Part shown: positions 39,006-47,216 of the stretch, one piece after another | Layout of the letters: the number at the start of each line of letters is the position of its first letter | Numbering within the stretch: the first letter of the stretch is position 1 | From: Azospirillum soli | GTDB lineage: Bacteria > Pseudomonadota > Alphaproteobacteria > Azospirillales > Azospirillaceae | Length of the DNA stretch: 64,000 nt | Assembly (NCBI RefSeq): GCF_017876165.1 | Contig: NZ_JAGINQ010000001.1 | Location: 124,001 to 188,000, forward strand | Reading direction: 5' to 3' | The notes under the pieces: generated by a model | Seen by the model: the letters and a program-made list of their open reading frames with translations, nothing else | The model's database searches: none | Told to the model about the DNA's origin: nothing | Position numbers and translations under genes: made by a program

Positions 39006-40589
39006 ATGTACCCGCATCTGCGGAATGAAGCCCGCTGGGTCCTGCCGGAAGTTCTGGCGTTCCAGGCCGCCACACGCGGCGACAAACCCTTCGTCACCAT
39101 GGTGGACGGCGAGGCGCTGACCTACGCCGAGGCCGAACGGCAGTCCGCCCTCGTCGCGGGATTCCTCACGGATCTCGGCGTGAAGCCCGGCGATACGGTT
39201 GCCGTCATGCTGCCGAACGGGCTGGATTTCGTGCGGCTCTGGCTGGGCCTCGGCCGGATCGGCGCCATCCTGGTGGCGCTCAACACCGACCTGAAGGGCG
39301 GCTTTCTCGAACACCAATTGGAGAACGCCGGGGCGGCTCTGGCCATCGTCGCGCCGCACCTCGTCGAACGCGTCACCGAAATCGCTCCCCGCCTGACCGC
39401 GCTGCGCACGCTGGTCGTCCCCGGCGCGGAGGCAGCCTTGCCCCACGTCGCTTTCGACGGCTGGCGGGCGGCCACGCCCTACACCGGCCCGATGCCGCGC
39501 GCCTGCGATGACGCCTGCATCATGTACACCTCCGGCACCACGGGGCCGTCGAAGGGCGTGCTGATGCCGCACGCACACGGCTTCCTGTTCGCGCTCGGCT
39601 CCATCGACAACTACGCCCTGACTCCGGAAGACCGCTTCTACATCTGCCTGCCGCTGTTCCACGCAAACGCGCTCTACATGCAACTGTTCGCCGCCATGGT
39701 GTCCGGCGGGTCGGCGGTGCTGCGCGAGCGGTTCAGCGCGTCCGCCTGGCTGGACGACATCCGCCGCCACCGCTGCACGGTCACCAACTCGCTGGGCGCC
39801 GTGACCGCCTTCGTCGCCGCGCAGCCGCCGCGCCCGGACGACCGCGACCACAGCCTGCGCCTCGTCGGCGCCGCGCCCAACCCGGCCGACACCGAGCAGG
39901 TGCTGCGCGAGCGCTTCGGCATCCGCGACGTCATCAGCCTCTACGGCATGACCGAGGTGAACATTCCCCTCTACGCCGAGATGGGCAAGGTCCGCCCCGG
40001 CACCTGCGGCCGCGTCTATGACCGCTATTTCGAGGTCGCGATCCACGATCCGGAAACCGGTATCGCCCTGCCGCCCGGTCAGGTGGGGGAAATCGTCGTG
40101 CGGCCGAAGGCAGCCTTCGGCTTCCTGTCCGGCTATCACCGCATGCCCGACAAGACGGTGGAGGCGTGGCGGAACCTGTGGTTCCACACCGGCGACGCCG
40201 CGACCATGGACCAGGACGGCTACGTTACCTTCATCGACCGCATCAAGGACTGCATCCGGAGGCGCGGCGAGAACGTCTCCTCCTACGAGGTCGAAACGGC
40301 ACTGTCGCGCATCGACGGCGTGGCAGAGGTCGCGGCCTACGGCGTGCCCTCCGGCCTGCGCGACGCGGAGGACGACATCATGATCGCCATCGTCCCGGAA
40401 CTTGGCGCGGCGCTCGATCCCGCCGACGTGGCGCGCTTTGCCGAGCGCGAGTTGCCCCGCTACGCCCAGCCGCGCTACATCGAAGTCCTCGACGCGCTGC
40501 CCAAAACCCCGACCGCGAAGGTGCAGAAGGCCAAGCTGCGCGAACGCGGCCCCGGCCCGAACAGCTGGGATCGCACGAAGGCCGGATGA
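39006..40589 (+). CDS. AMP-forming acyl-CoA ligase (CaiC-like)
   Basis: Activates a carboxylic acid to its CoA thioester through an acyl-AMP. The 527-aa product has the P-loop-like MYTSGTTGPSKGVLMPH, SLYGMTEVN, WFHTGDAATMDQDGY, the hinge DRIKDCIRRRGENVSSYE and the C-terminal lysine region LPKTPTAKVQKAKL. It resembles crotonobetaine/carnitine-CoA ligases in layout, but substrate cannot be predicted. GGGGAGGAAGAG precedes the ATG. The NAT gene overlaps its stop, so the two are probably one unit. Confidence 0.87.
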   Translation: MYPHLRNEARWVLPEVLAFQAATRGDKPFVTMVDGEALTYAEAERQSALVAGFLTDLGVKPGDTVAVMLPNGLDFVRLWLGLGRIGAILVALNTDLKGGFLEHQLENAGAALAIVAPHLVERVTEIAPRLTALRTLVVPGAEAALPHVAFDGWRAATPYTGPMPRACDDACIMYTSGTTGPSKGVLMPHAHGFLFALGSIDNYALTPEDRFYICLPLFHANALYMQLFAAMVSGGSAVLRERFSASAWLDDIRRHRCTVTNSLGAVTAFVAAQPPRPDDRDHSLRLVGAAPNPADTEQVLRERFGIRDVISLYGMTEVNIPLYAEMGKVRPGTCGRVYDRYFEVAIHDPETGIALPPGQVGEIVVRPKAAFGFLSGYHRMPDKTVEAWRNLWFHTGDAATMDQDGYVTFIDRIKDCIRRRGENVSSYEVETALSRIDGVAEVAAYGVPSGLRDAEDDIMIAIVPELGAALDPADVARFAERELPRYAQPRYIEVLDALPKTPTAKVQKAKLRERGPGPNSWDRTKAG

Positions 40590-41383
40590 CGACCATGGAT
40601 CTGGACGCCTATCTCGCCCGCATCGGCTGGACCGGTACCCATGCCCCCACGCTGGCGACGCTGAAGGCCCTGCACGAGGCCCACCCGGCGGCGATCCCGT
40701 TCGAGAGCCTGGATGTACTGCTCGGCCGCCCCGTCTCCCTCGCCATCGAGGACATCACGCGCAAGCTGGTGACCGAGCGGCGCGGCGGCTACTGCTTTGA
40801 GCGGAACACGCTGTTCCAGCATGTTCTGGAGGCCGTCGGCTTCACCGTGCGCCCGCTCGCCGCGCGCGTGCGCATGGGCCGCGTCGGCGTCCGCCCGCGC
40901 ACGCACATGCTGTTGCTCACGGAGGTGGAGGGGCAGCCCTACCTGACCGACGTGGGCTGGGGCGGCCTCGGCCTTCTAGAGCCCTTGCCCCTGATCGCCG
41001 ACCGGGAGTTCCGCTTTCCCATCGTGTCCTTCCGCCTCGCGCGGGAAGGCGACGGCGTGTGGGTGCTCCAGGGCAACCAGGACGACGGGTGGATCGACAT
41101 GTACGCCTTCACGCTGGAGGCGCAGCATCCAGCGGACTTCGAGATGGCGAACTGGTTCACCTCGACGCACCGGGACTCGATCTTCCGCCACACGCTGACG
41201 GCGCAACGGGTGCGACGGCACGAGCGCGTCGTCCTGCGCAACCGCGACTTGACCATCAGTCGCCCGGATGGCCGCGAGCAGCGCACGATCGCGTCAGCGG
41301 ACGAGACAACGTCCGTCCTGTCGGAAATGTTTGGGATCACTCTGCCGGAAGGCGCACGGCTTCCTGAGCCGTTGTTCGCCTGA
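40586..41383 (+). CDS. Arylamine N-acetyltransferase family protein
   Basis: Acetyl- or acyl-CoA-dependent transferase with a Cys-His-Asp triad. The 265-aa product has Cys70 (RRGGYCFERN), His107 (RPRTHMLLL) and Asp122 (YLTDVGWGGLG), with the N-terminal block AIPFESLDVLLGRPV. The start overlaps the ligase stop (ATGA). Coupling to an acyl-CoA ligase suggests that the NAT uses the CoA thioester made by its partner, by analogy with NATs that close amides in secondary metabolism; this is inference. Confidence 0.88.
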   Translation: MTTMDLDAYLARIGWTGTHAPTLATLKALHEAHPAAIPFESLDVLLGRPVSLAIEDITRKLVTERRGGYCFERNTLFQHVLEAVGFTVRPLAARVRMGRVGVRPRTHMLLLTEVEGQPYLTDVGWGGLGLLEPLPLIADREFRFPIVSFRLAREGDGVWVLQGNQDDGWIDMYAFTLEAQHPADFEMANWFTSTHRDSIFRHTLTAQRVRRHERVVLRNRDLTISRPDGREQRTIASADETTSVLSEMFGITLPEGARLPEPLFA

Positions 41384-41421
41384 TGTTGGGTTTCGGCTTC
41401 ACTTAAAGGCCGCTTCGGCGA

Positions 41422-41530
41422 GCCCCCCACCCTAGCCCTCCCCCACCTTGCGGCGGGGGAGGGAACATAACCTGCCCCCGCCGCAAGGTGGGGGAAGGAG
41501 GGGCCCACGCGAAGCGTGGGAGGAAGGGGC
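41422..41530. repeat. Inverted-repeat element between the NAT and peroxiredoxin genes
   Basis: A perfect 20-bp inverted pair, CCCCCACCTTGCGGCGGGGG (41440-41459) and its complement (41475-41494), encloses 15 bp. A small hairpin CCCACGC-GAA-GCGTGGG follows (41504-41520). The outer flanks (GCCCCCCACCCTA and AGGAAGGGGC) are weaker inverted matches. It lies between convergent genes and resembles the 30649 element. Confidence 0.8.
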
Positions 41531-41586
41531 CCCGCCACAGCACCCCATTTTAATCGCTATAGGTCGGCGCGCATCGCCGGTGAAAA

Positions 41587-42069
41587 TTACAGCGCGCCCA
41601 GCACCGCTTCGGCCGAGGAGACCTCGAACTGGCCGGGCTTCTCCACGGCGAGGTGGGTAACCTTCCCGTCCTTCGCCACCAGGGCAAAGCGCTGGCCGCG
41701 CGTGCCGAGGCCGTAGCCCGAACCGTCCATCGTCAAGCCCAGCGCCTGAGTGAAGGCCGCGTTGCCGTCTGGCAGCATGACGACCTTGTTCTCGACGTTG
41801 TTCTTCTCGCCCCAGGCGCGCATCACGAACGGGTCGTTGACGGCGAGGCAGACGATGTTGTCCACGCCCTTGCCCTTCAGCGCCTCGGCCTGCTGGACGA
41901 AGCCCGGCAGATGCTTGGCCGAGCAGGTCGGCGTGAAGGCGCCCGGCACGGAGAACAGCACAACCGTCTTGCCCTTGAAGATCTCGTCGGTGGTGATGTC
42001 CTGCATGCCGTTGTCGGTCAGGTGCTTCAGCGTGACCGACGGAATGGTGTCGCCGACTTGGATCGTCAT
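41587..42069 (-). CDS. Peroxiredoxin (Prx5 type)
   Basis: Thiol peroxidase for H2O2 and alkyl hydroperoxides. The 160-aa product has the peroxidatic Cys49 in PGAFTPTCSAKHLPGFV and the family N-terminal IQVGDTIPSVTL. No second Cys of the resolving type is evident. In rhizobia a peroxiredoxin commonly follows rnhA; here the ligase-NAT pair lies between. It is followed by the DsbD-like gene upstream on the same strand. Confidence 0.92.
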   Translation of the reverse strand: MTIQVGDTIPSVTLKHLTDNGMQDITTDEIFKGKTVVLFSVPGAFTPTCSAKHLPGFVQQAEALKGKGVDNIVCLAVNDPFVMRAWGEKNNVENKVVMLPDGNAAFTQALGLTMDGSGYGLGTRGQRFALVAKDGKVTHLAVEKPGQFEVSSAEAVLGAL

Positions 42070-42113
42070 TGTTTTCTACCCTCCCAAAGATTGAACCGTT
42101 CTAAAGTACCGTT

Positions 42114-44210
42114 CTAGCTTTTGGCCGGCAGCGCGGCAAGCCCGTCACTCTTGCCTCGCGCCCGGTTCAGCGCGTCCAGCACCGCGCCTTCCGTCAGCAG
42201 TTCGGGCAGCGCTATGCCGTCCGGGGCGCCCGGTCCGTAGACGATGTTGAACGGGATGCCGTAGCGGCCATGCTTGGCGAGGTAACGGGCGATCCCCTCA
42301 TCGGGCCGCGTCCAGTCGGCGCGCATGGCGATCACCGCCGCACCGTCCTCCAGCCGCTTGGCAACCTCACCCCGATCCAGGACCAACTTCTTATTGGCCT
42401 GGCAGGTGATGCACCAGTCGGCGGTCACATCCACGAAGACCGTGCGCCCGGCCGCGACATGCTCCCGGATGGCGTCCTCGGCGAAGGGAACCCAGCGCGT
42501 CGCCGCATCCGTGACGGCCGGTGCCGCTCCGACGGACGGACCGAACGTCGCCGGCACCGCGAAGGCCACCAGGGCGAGCAAACCCGCCAGCGCCGCCCCC
42601 GCCCAGCGGGCCGCCAGCCCCCGCCCGACCCACAGGGCAACGACCAGCCCGACCATCAGCACCGCGACGCTCAGCGCCGCAACCTCCCCCACCTGGACCG
42701 CCAGCACCGACAGCAGCCATACGGCGGTCAGGGCCAGCGCGCCGCCCAGCACGCGACGCAGCCCCACCATCCACCGCCCCGGCCGAGGCAACAGCCGCGC
42801 CACGCGCGGAAAGGCCGCCACCAGCAGGTACGGCAGCGCCAGCCCCACGCCCAGCGCGGCGAAGATGGCGAAGACCTCCGCCGGACCATTCGCCAGCGCG
42901 AAGCCCACCGCCGTCCCCAGGAACGGCGCCGAACAGGGGGTGGCCAGCAGGGTGGCAAAAGCGCCCGTCGCGAACTGCCCGCCGAGGCCATGGCCTTCCG
43001 GCCCACCCATGCGGTCGGCCAGGGCGCGCGGCAACGGGACCTCGAACAGGCCCCACAGGTTGGCGGCGAACAGAGTCACCAGAACGACGATGAAGACCAG
43101 AAAGAACGGTTGCTGGAACTGGATGCCCCACCCCACGGCGCCGCCCCCCGCCTTCAGAGCGACCAGCGCGCCGGCCAGCGCCAGGAAGGACGCCAGAATG
43201 CCGGCCGCCGAAGCCAGGAACCCGGCACGCACCGCCCCCGGAGCGCGCCCGCCGTGCTGCACGACGGACAGCAGCTTCAGCGACAGCACCGGCAGAACGC
43301 AGGGCATCAGGTTCAGAATCAGCCCGCCCAGCAGCGCCACGCCCAGCATGGCGAACAGTCCGCCCGCCACGCCCCCGGTCCCGCCAAGGCCAGCCGTGGC
43401 GGTCGCCGCCGTCTCCATGGACCGGTCACCGTCCACCACCGTCAGCGTCATCGCGCGCCCGGCAAGTTCCAGCCCGGCCGGTGCGTCGGTGGCCTCAAGC
43501 CGCAGTCGCACCCGGCGGTCGTTGTCGGAGAAGACGCGCTTGGGCGCCGCGAAGGACAGCGGCGGGTCGGTCTCCACGAACACGTCCGGCGCAACCAACG
43601 TCTCGCGGCCCGTGACCTCGACCTCCAGAACGGAGCCTTCACCGCGCACGGCCTCGACCGTCAGGCCGGCGGCGCGCCCGTCGCCCGGCACCTGCGACAG
43701 GGCGCGCGCGATGTCGTTAGCGTGCGGTCCCGGAGTCGCCGGTCCGGCGGGAATCGACAGGCCCAGCTTCACCGTCTGCGGCACGCAGATCGTCGAGCAG
43801 ATCAGCAGTTCGGCGTTCAGCGCCAGATCGACCGGCTTGCCCGGTTCCGTCAGGGTGGCGGTCAGCGGGAACATCACCTCGGCGTTGTAGCCGGCCGTCT
43901 CGAAGCCCAGCACGGTGAAGCGGTGCGGCGCCGGATAGGACAGCTCCGCCGTCTTCAAATTGGTCGAGCCCGCCCAGTCCAGCCGGGGCGCGAAGCCCGC
44001 ATCGCCGGGGGAGCGCCAGTAGGTCTTCCACCCCGGTTCCAGCCGCAGTTCCAGCCCCAGCGGCAGGGCCGCCAGATCGCCGGTCCCCTGCACCGACGCG
44101 ACCAGCCGCGCCTCGACCGGCCCCGCCTTGCTCCATGTCGTGTCGGCCCTACCCGTTGCGGGTACGGTCAAGGCCAGGATGGCGAGCACCAGGGAGGCAA
44201 ACCTTTTCAT
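42114..44210 (-). CDS. DsbD-family thiol:disulfide reductase (ScsB-like)
   Basis: Passes electrons from cytoplasmic thioredoxin to the periplasm. The 698-aa product has a signal peptide (ending near GRA-DT, about 22), a large N-terminal beta domain (about 25-280), eight-helix core with membrane cysteines LNLMPCVLPVLSLK and ATPCSAPFLGT, and a C-terminal thioredoxin-like domain with DVTADWCITCQANKK. The large N-terminus resembles ScsB-type copper-tolerance proteins more than E. coli DsbD. Start at 44210; an ATG at 44228 is possible. Confidence 0.87.
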   Translation of the reverse strand: MKRFASLVLAILALTVPATGRADTTWSKAGPVEARLVASVQGTGDLAALPLGLELRLEPGWKTYWRSPGDAGFAPRLDWAGSTNLKTAELSYPAPHRFTVLGFETAGYNAEVMFPLTATLTEPGKPVDLALNAELLICSTICVPQTVKLGLSIPAGPATPGPHANDIARALSQVPGDGRAAGLTVEAVRGEGSVLEVEVTGRETLVAPDVFVETDPPLSFAAPKRVFSDNDRRVRLRLEATDAPAGLELAGRAMTLTVVDGDRSMETAATATAGLGGTGGVAGGLFAMLGVALLGGLILNLMPCVLPVLSLKLLSVVQHGGRAPGAVRAGFLASAAGILASFLALAGALVALKAGGGAVGWGIQFQQPFFLVFIVVLVTLFAANLWGLFEVPLPRALADRMGGPEGHGLGGQFATGAFATLLATPCSAPFLGTAVGFALANGPAEVFAIFAALGVGLALPYLLVAAFPRVARLLPRPGRWMVGLRRVLGGALALTAVWLLSVLAVQVGEVAALSVAVLMVGLVVALWVGRGLAARWAGAALAGLLALVAFAVPATFGPSVGAAPAVTDAATRWVPFAEDAIREHVAAGRTVFVDVTADWCITCQANKKLVLDRGEVAKRLEDGAAVIAMRADWTRPDEGIARYLAKHGRYGIPFNIVYGPGAPDGIALPELLTEGAVLDALNRARGKSDGLAALPAKS

Positions 44211-44255
44211 CGCGCGGACTGTTCTCATATGAGTAGGGAAACGGCCACAAGCCGA

Positions 44256-44281
44256 AGCTATACTGGCCGCAGCTATACTGG
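44256..44281 (+). repeat. Duplicated AGCTATACTGG upstream of yqgE
   Basis: AGCTATACTGG appears at 44256-44266 and 44271-44281, each with a TATACT -10-like hexamer. No good -35 is seen, so promoter function is uncertain. Confidence 0.5.
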
Positions 44282-44394
44282 ATGACAAAGCTTGGCCCGT
44301 GCTGTCACACTCGGGTGAAGACGGCTGCGGGTTGAAGCCCCCATGGTTCGATGCCCATGTGGGCTCTTCCGCCCCGGACACAAGGATAACGCCC

Positions 44395-44970
44395 ATGCCG
44401 CACCTGACCAAGTCCTCGGAATATCTGACCGGCCAGTTGCTCATCGCGATGCCGGGCATGATGGATCCGCGCTTTCAGCGCACCGTGATTTATATGTGCG
44501 CTCATAACGAGGACGGCGCCATGGGGCTCGTCGTGAATCGGCTGTTCGGGTCGGTCACGTTCGAGGACTTGCTCGAGCAGTTGGAGCTGGATGTCGAGGA
44601 ACCGGTAACCAACATGCCCGTGCACTACGGCGGGCCGGTGGAATCCGGGCGCGGCTTCGTGCTGCATTCGACCGATTATGTGCGGGAAGGCACGCTGGTG
44701 GTGGACGACGACGTGGCGCTGACCGCCACCATCGACATTCTGCGCGCGATTTCCGAGGATCGCGGCCCCCGGCGCAACATCCTGCTGCTCGGCTACGCCG
44801 GCTGGGGGCCGGGCCAGCTCGACGCGGAGATCCAGGCCAACGGCTGGCTGAACGTCCCCTGCGACGAGGGTCTGCTGTTCGACCCCGATCTCGACACCAA
44901 GTGGGAACGCTCCATCGCCAAGCTCGGTGTCAGCCTGTCCATGCTGTCGGGCGAGGCCGGGCACGCGTAA
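44395..44970 (+). CDS. YqgE/AlgH family protein
   Basis: A widespread family of unknown biochemical function. The 191-aa product carries LTGQLLIAMPGMMDPRF, GAMGLVVNRLFG, YGGPVESGRGFVLHS and LLLGYAGWGPGQLDAEI. In P. aeruginosa algH affects alginate regulation. I use the ATG at 44395; in-frame sequence upstream is non-coding in character. It is divergent from the DsbD-like gene and ends at a strong terminator. Confidence 0.93.
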   Translation: MPHLTKSSEYLTGQLLIAMPGMMDPRFQRTVIYMCAHNEDGAMGLVVNRLFGSVTFEDLLEQLELDVEEPVTNMPVHYGGPVESGRGFVLHSTDYVREGTLVVDDDVALTATIDILRAISEDRGPRRNILLLGYAGWGPGQLDAEIQANGWLNVPCDEGLLFDPDLDTKWERSIAKLGVSLSMLSGEAGHA

Positions 44971-44972
44971 CG

Positions 44973-45004
44973 AAAAAGGCCGCGCCTCACCGGCACGGCC
45001 TTTT
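44973..45004. terminator. Bidirectional terminator between yqgE and the 45029 gene
   Basis: AAAAAGGCCG pairs with CGGCCTTTT across a 12-nt loop, with T runs in both directions. It lies two bases after yqgE and 25 bp past the end of the convergent small gene. Confidence 0.82.
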
Positions 45005-45028
45005 CACCAATCACCAACCAAGGCGGAC

Positions 45029-45232
45029 TCACGCATCCTGAGTGGCGAGTGCCAGGGCGAGGCCGCGCGCCTGCATGAATTCGGGGCAACGCTCGACCAG
45101 CGTGTCGTCGGCGTAAACCGCCCAGCCGCTCTGGAAGCCGGCCGGCTCGTACTGAAGGGCAACGCGGCGGCCAGCGTGCTCAACCGCGTAACGGTGGGAA
45201 TTTTCTTGCGTAAAGGTGGGCTTCGGAGACAT
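45029..45232 (-). CDS. Small protein of unknown function
   Basis: The 67-aa product (starting MSPKPTFTQENSHRY) has a beta-rich pattern (VEHAGRRVALQYEP, WAVYADDTLVERCPEF) and a helical end. Family unknown. A start at 45259 (MTHAANEAE) is also possible. Convergent with yqgE, next to the GNAT gene. Confidence 0.6.
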   Translation of the reverse strand: MSPKPTFTQENSHRYAVEHAGRRVALQYEPAGFQSGWAVYADDTLVERCPEFMQARGLALALATQDA

Positions 45233-45356
45233 CTCCGCCTCATTCGCTGCGTGCGTCATTGCGAAAGAGTGCGCCAAGCCGGTTAATCGTCGGTTAAGCG
45301 TACAGTGCCCAGCCCACACAAAAAGGCGTTACAGCACCCCTTTTGACGCGGTCGCC

Positions 45357-45947
45357 CTAACCCCGCCATTCCTCGCGCAGGATGGCGTAGAGCACGTGGT
45401 CCCGCCACGCCCCGTCGATGCGCAGATAGCCGCGCGCGTAGCCTTCGTGCGTGAAGCCGACCTTTTCCAGCAGACCACGGCTGGCCGCGTTGGTCGGCAG
45501 GCAGGCGGCCTCGACCCGGTGCAGCCCCAGTTGCCCGAAGGCGAAGTCCAGCACCAGCCGAGTCGCCCCGGAAATGTAGCCGCGCCGCGCGTGCGTCTGC
45601 CCGACCCAGTAGCCGAGCGTACCCATCTGCGCCACGCCGCGCCGGATGTTGGTGAGGCCGAGGCCGCCCACCAGCGCGTCCGTGTTCCGGTCGAACACCA
45701 GAAAACTGTAGCCCTCGTCGTCGCGCCATTCCTGGGCCTGCCGGCGCAGGCGGCGGCCGAAGGCGGCGCGGGTCAGCGCGTCCGCCGGCCAGGTCGGCTC
45801 CCACGGGGTGAGAAAGGACCGGGACTCCGCCCGCAAGTCGGCCCACTCGCGCCAGTCACGCGGCAAGGGCGGCCGGATGTAGCAGACGGAACCGTCCAGC
45901 CGCACCGCCGGAGGACTGATGAGGCCGCTGCCGAGCAGGCGGATCAT
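45357..45947 (-). CDS. GNAT-family N-acetyltransferase (RimJ/RimL-like)
   Basis: The 196-aa product has the acetyl-CoA binding core (LGYWVGQTHARRGYISGAT) and the C-terminal substrate strand (GLHRVEAACLPTNAASRGLLEKVGF), as in enzymes that acetylate ribosomal protein N-termini. Substrate unknown. It lies 12 bp after the M16 peptidase gene and may share its transcript. Confidence 0.87.
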   Translation of the reverse strand: MIRLLGSGLISPPAVRLDGSVCYIRPPLPRDWREWADLRAESRSFLTPWEPTWPADALTRAAFGRRLRRQAQEWRDDEGYSFLVFDRNTDALVGGLGLTNIRRGVAQMGTLGYWVGQTHARRGYISGATRLVLDFAFGQLGLHRVEAACLPTNAASRGLLEKVGFTHEGYARGYLRIDGAWRDHVLYAILREEWRG

Positions 45948-45959
45948 GCCGGCTTCCCC

Positions 45960-47216
45960 TTACGCCAGACGAGCCGCGATCCGGTCGTAGCTTTCCAGCC
46001 GGTCGATGGGACCGAGGGCCGCGACCGTGGGCCGGCTGGCGCGCAGGCGCTTGGCGACGCGAACGACGGCGTCGCGGTCCACCGCGTTGATCTTGGTGAC
46101 GATCTCCTCGACCGGAACCGGGCGGTTGTAGACCAGAAGCTGCTGGCCCAGCTGCTCGCAGCGGGACATCGTGCTTTCCAGCGCCATCAGCGTGCCCGCC
46201 TTCAACTGCGCGGCGGCGCGCATGACCTCGTCCTCGGTCACGTCCTCGGCGACCTTGACCAGCTCGTCGCAGACCACGGGGACCAGTTCCGTCACCTCAT
46301 CCTCGCCGGTGCCGGCGTAGACGCCGAACAGCCCGCCGTCGCGGTAGCCGCCGGTGAAGGTGTAGATCGAATAGACCAGCCCGCGCTTTTCCCGCACCTC
46401 CTGGAACAGGCGGGACGACATGCCGCCGCCGAGCAAGGTGGACAGCACCGAATGGGCGTAATAGTCGGGGTCGTGCACCCCCACCCCGTCGAAACCCAGG
46501 ACGAGGTGCATCTGCTCCAGGTCGCGCGCCTCGCGGTAGTCGCCGCCGACGTAGCGGGCGCCCTCCCCCTCGGGCACCAGCTTGCCGGACAGGTTCCCGA
46601 AAGACTTCAGCGCCATCTCCACCAGCCGGTCGTGCTCAAGCCGGCCGGCGGCGGCCAGCACGATGCCGGGGGCGCTGTAGTGCCCGTCGATGTACTCGAC
46701 CAGGGCCGAGCGCGGCAGCGCCCCGACGATGTCGGCGGAGCCCAGCACCGGCCGCCCCAGGGACTGCCCCGGATAGGCGGTGGACTGGAAATGGTCGAAG
46801 ATGATGTCGTCGGGCGTGTCGACGCTCTGCCCGATCTCCTGCAACACCACCGTGCGCTCGCGCACCAGCTCGTCCTCGTCCAGCTTGGAGTGCTGGAGCA
46901 TGTCCGCGATGATGTCGAGCGCCAGGGCGGTGTCCTCGTGCAGCACCTTGGCGTAATAGGCCGTCTGCTCGCGGGTCGTGTAGGCGTTCAGCTGGCCGCC
47001 GACATTCTCGATCTCCTCGGAGATGCGATAGGCCGAACGGCGCTCCGTGCCCTTGAACAGCATGTGCTCGACCAGATGGGCGACGCCGTTGACCGCCGCC
47101 GTCTCGTTCCGCGTGCCCACGCCGACCCAGCAGCCGAGCGACACCGACTGCACGTCGGGCATGGTGTCGGTCGCGACGCGCAGCCCGTTCGGCAGCGTGG
47201 TCACTCGAATGGTCAT
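45960..47216 (-). CDS. M16-family zinc metallopeptidase
   Basis: Processing-peptidase-like protein of 418 aa. The HxxEH zinc motif is His47, Glu50, His51 in GVAHLVEHMLFKGTERRSAY, with a distal Glu near residue 127 (DIIADMLQHSKLDEDELVRE region). The C-terminal half has REKRGLVYSIYTFTGGYRD. Homologues include the mitochondrial processing peptidase beta subunit. The ATG overlaps the thrC stop (ATGA). Confidence 0.93.
   Translation of the reverse strand: MTIRVTTLPNGLRVATDTMPDVQSVSLGCWVGVGTRNETAAVNGVAHLVEHMLFKGTERRSAYRISEEIENVGGQLNAYTTREQTAYYAKVLHEDTALALDIIADMLQHSKLDEDELVRERTVVLQEIGQSVDTPDDIIFDHFQSTAYPGQSLGRPVLGSADIVGALPRSALVEYIDGHYSAPGIVLAAAGRLEHDRLVEMALKSFGNLSGKLVPEGEGARYVGGDYREARDLEQMHLVLGFDGVGVHDPDYYAHSVLSTLLGGGMSSRLFQEVREKRGLVYSIYTFTGGYRDGGLFGVYAGTGEDEVTELVPVVCDELVKVAEDVTEDEVMRAAAQLKAGTLMALESTMSRCEQLGQQLLVYNRPVPVEEIVTKINAVDRDAVVRVAKRLRASRPTVAALGPIDRLESYDRIAARLA

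Noticed and set aside
42270..44285. A 671-codon plus-strand frame opposite the DsbD-like gene
   Set aside because: Composition is Arg/Gln/His-rich shadow; the minus-strand gene has all family motifs.
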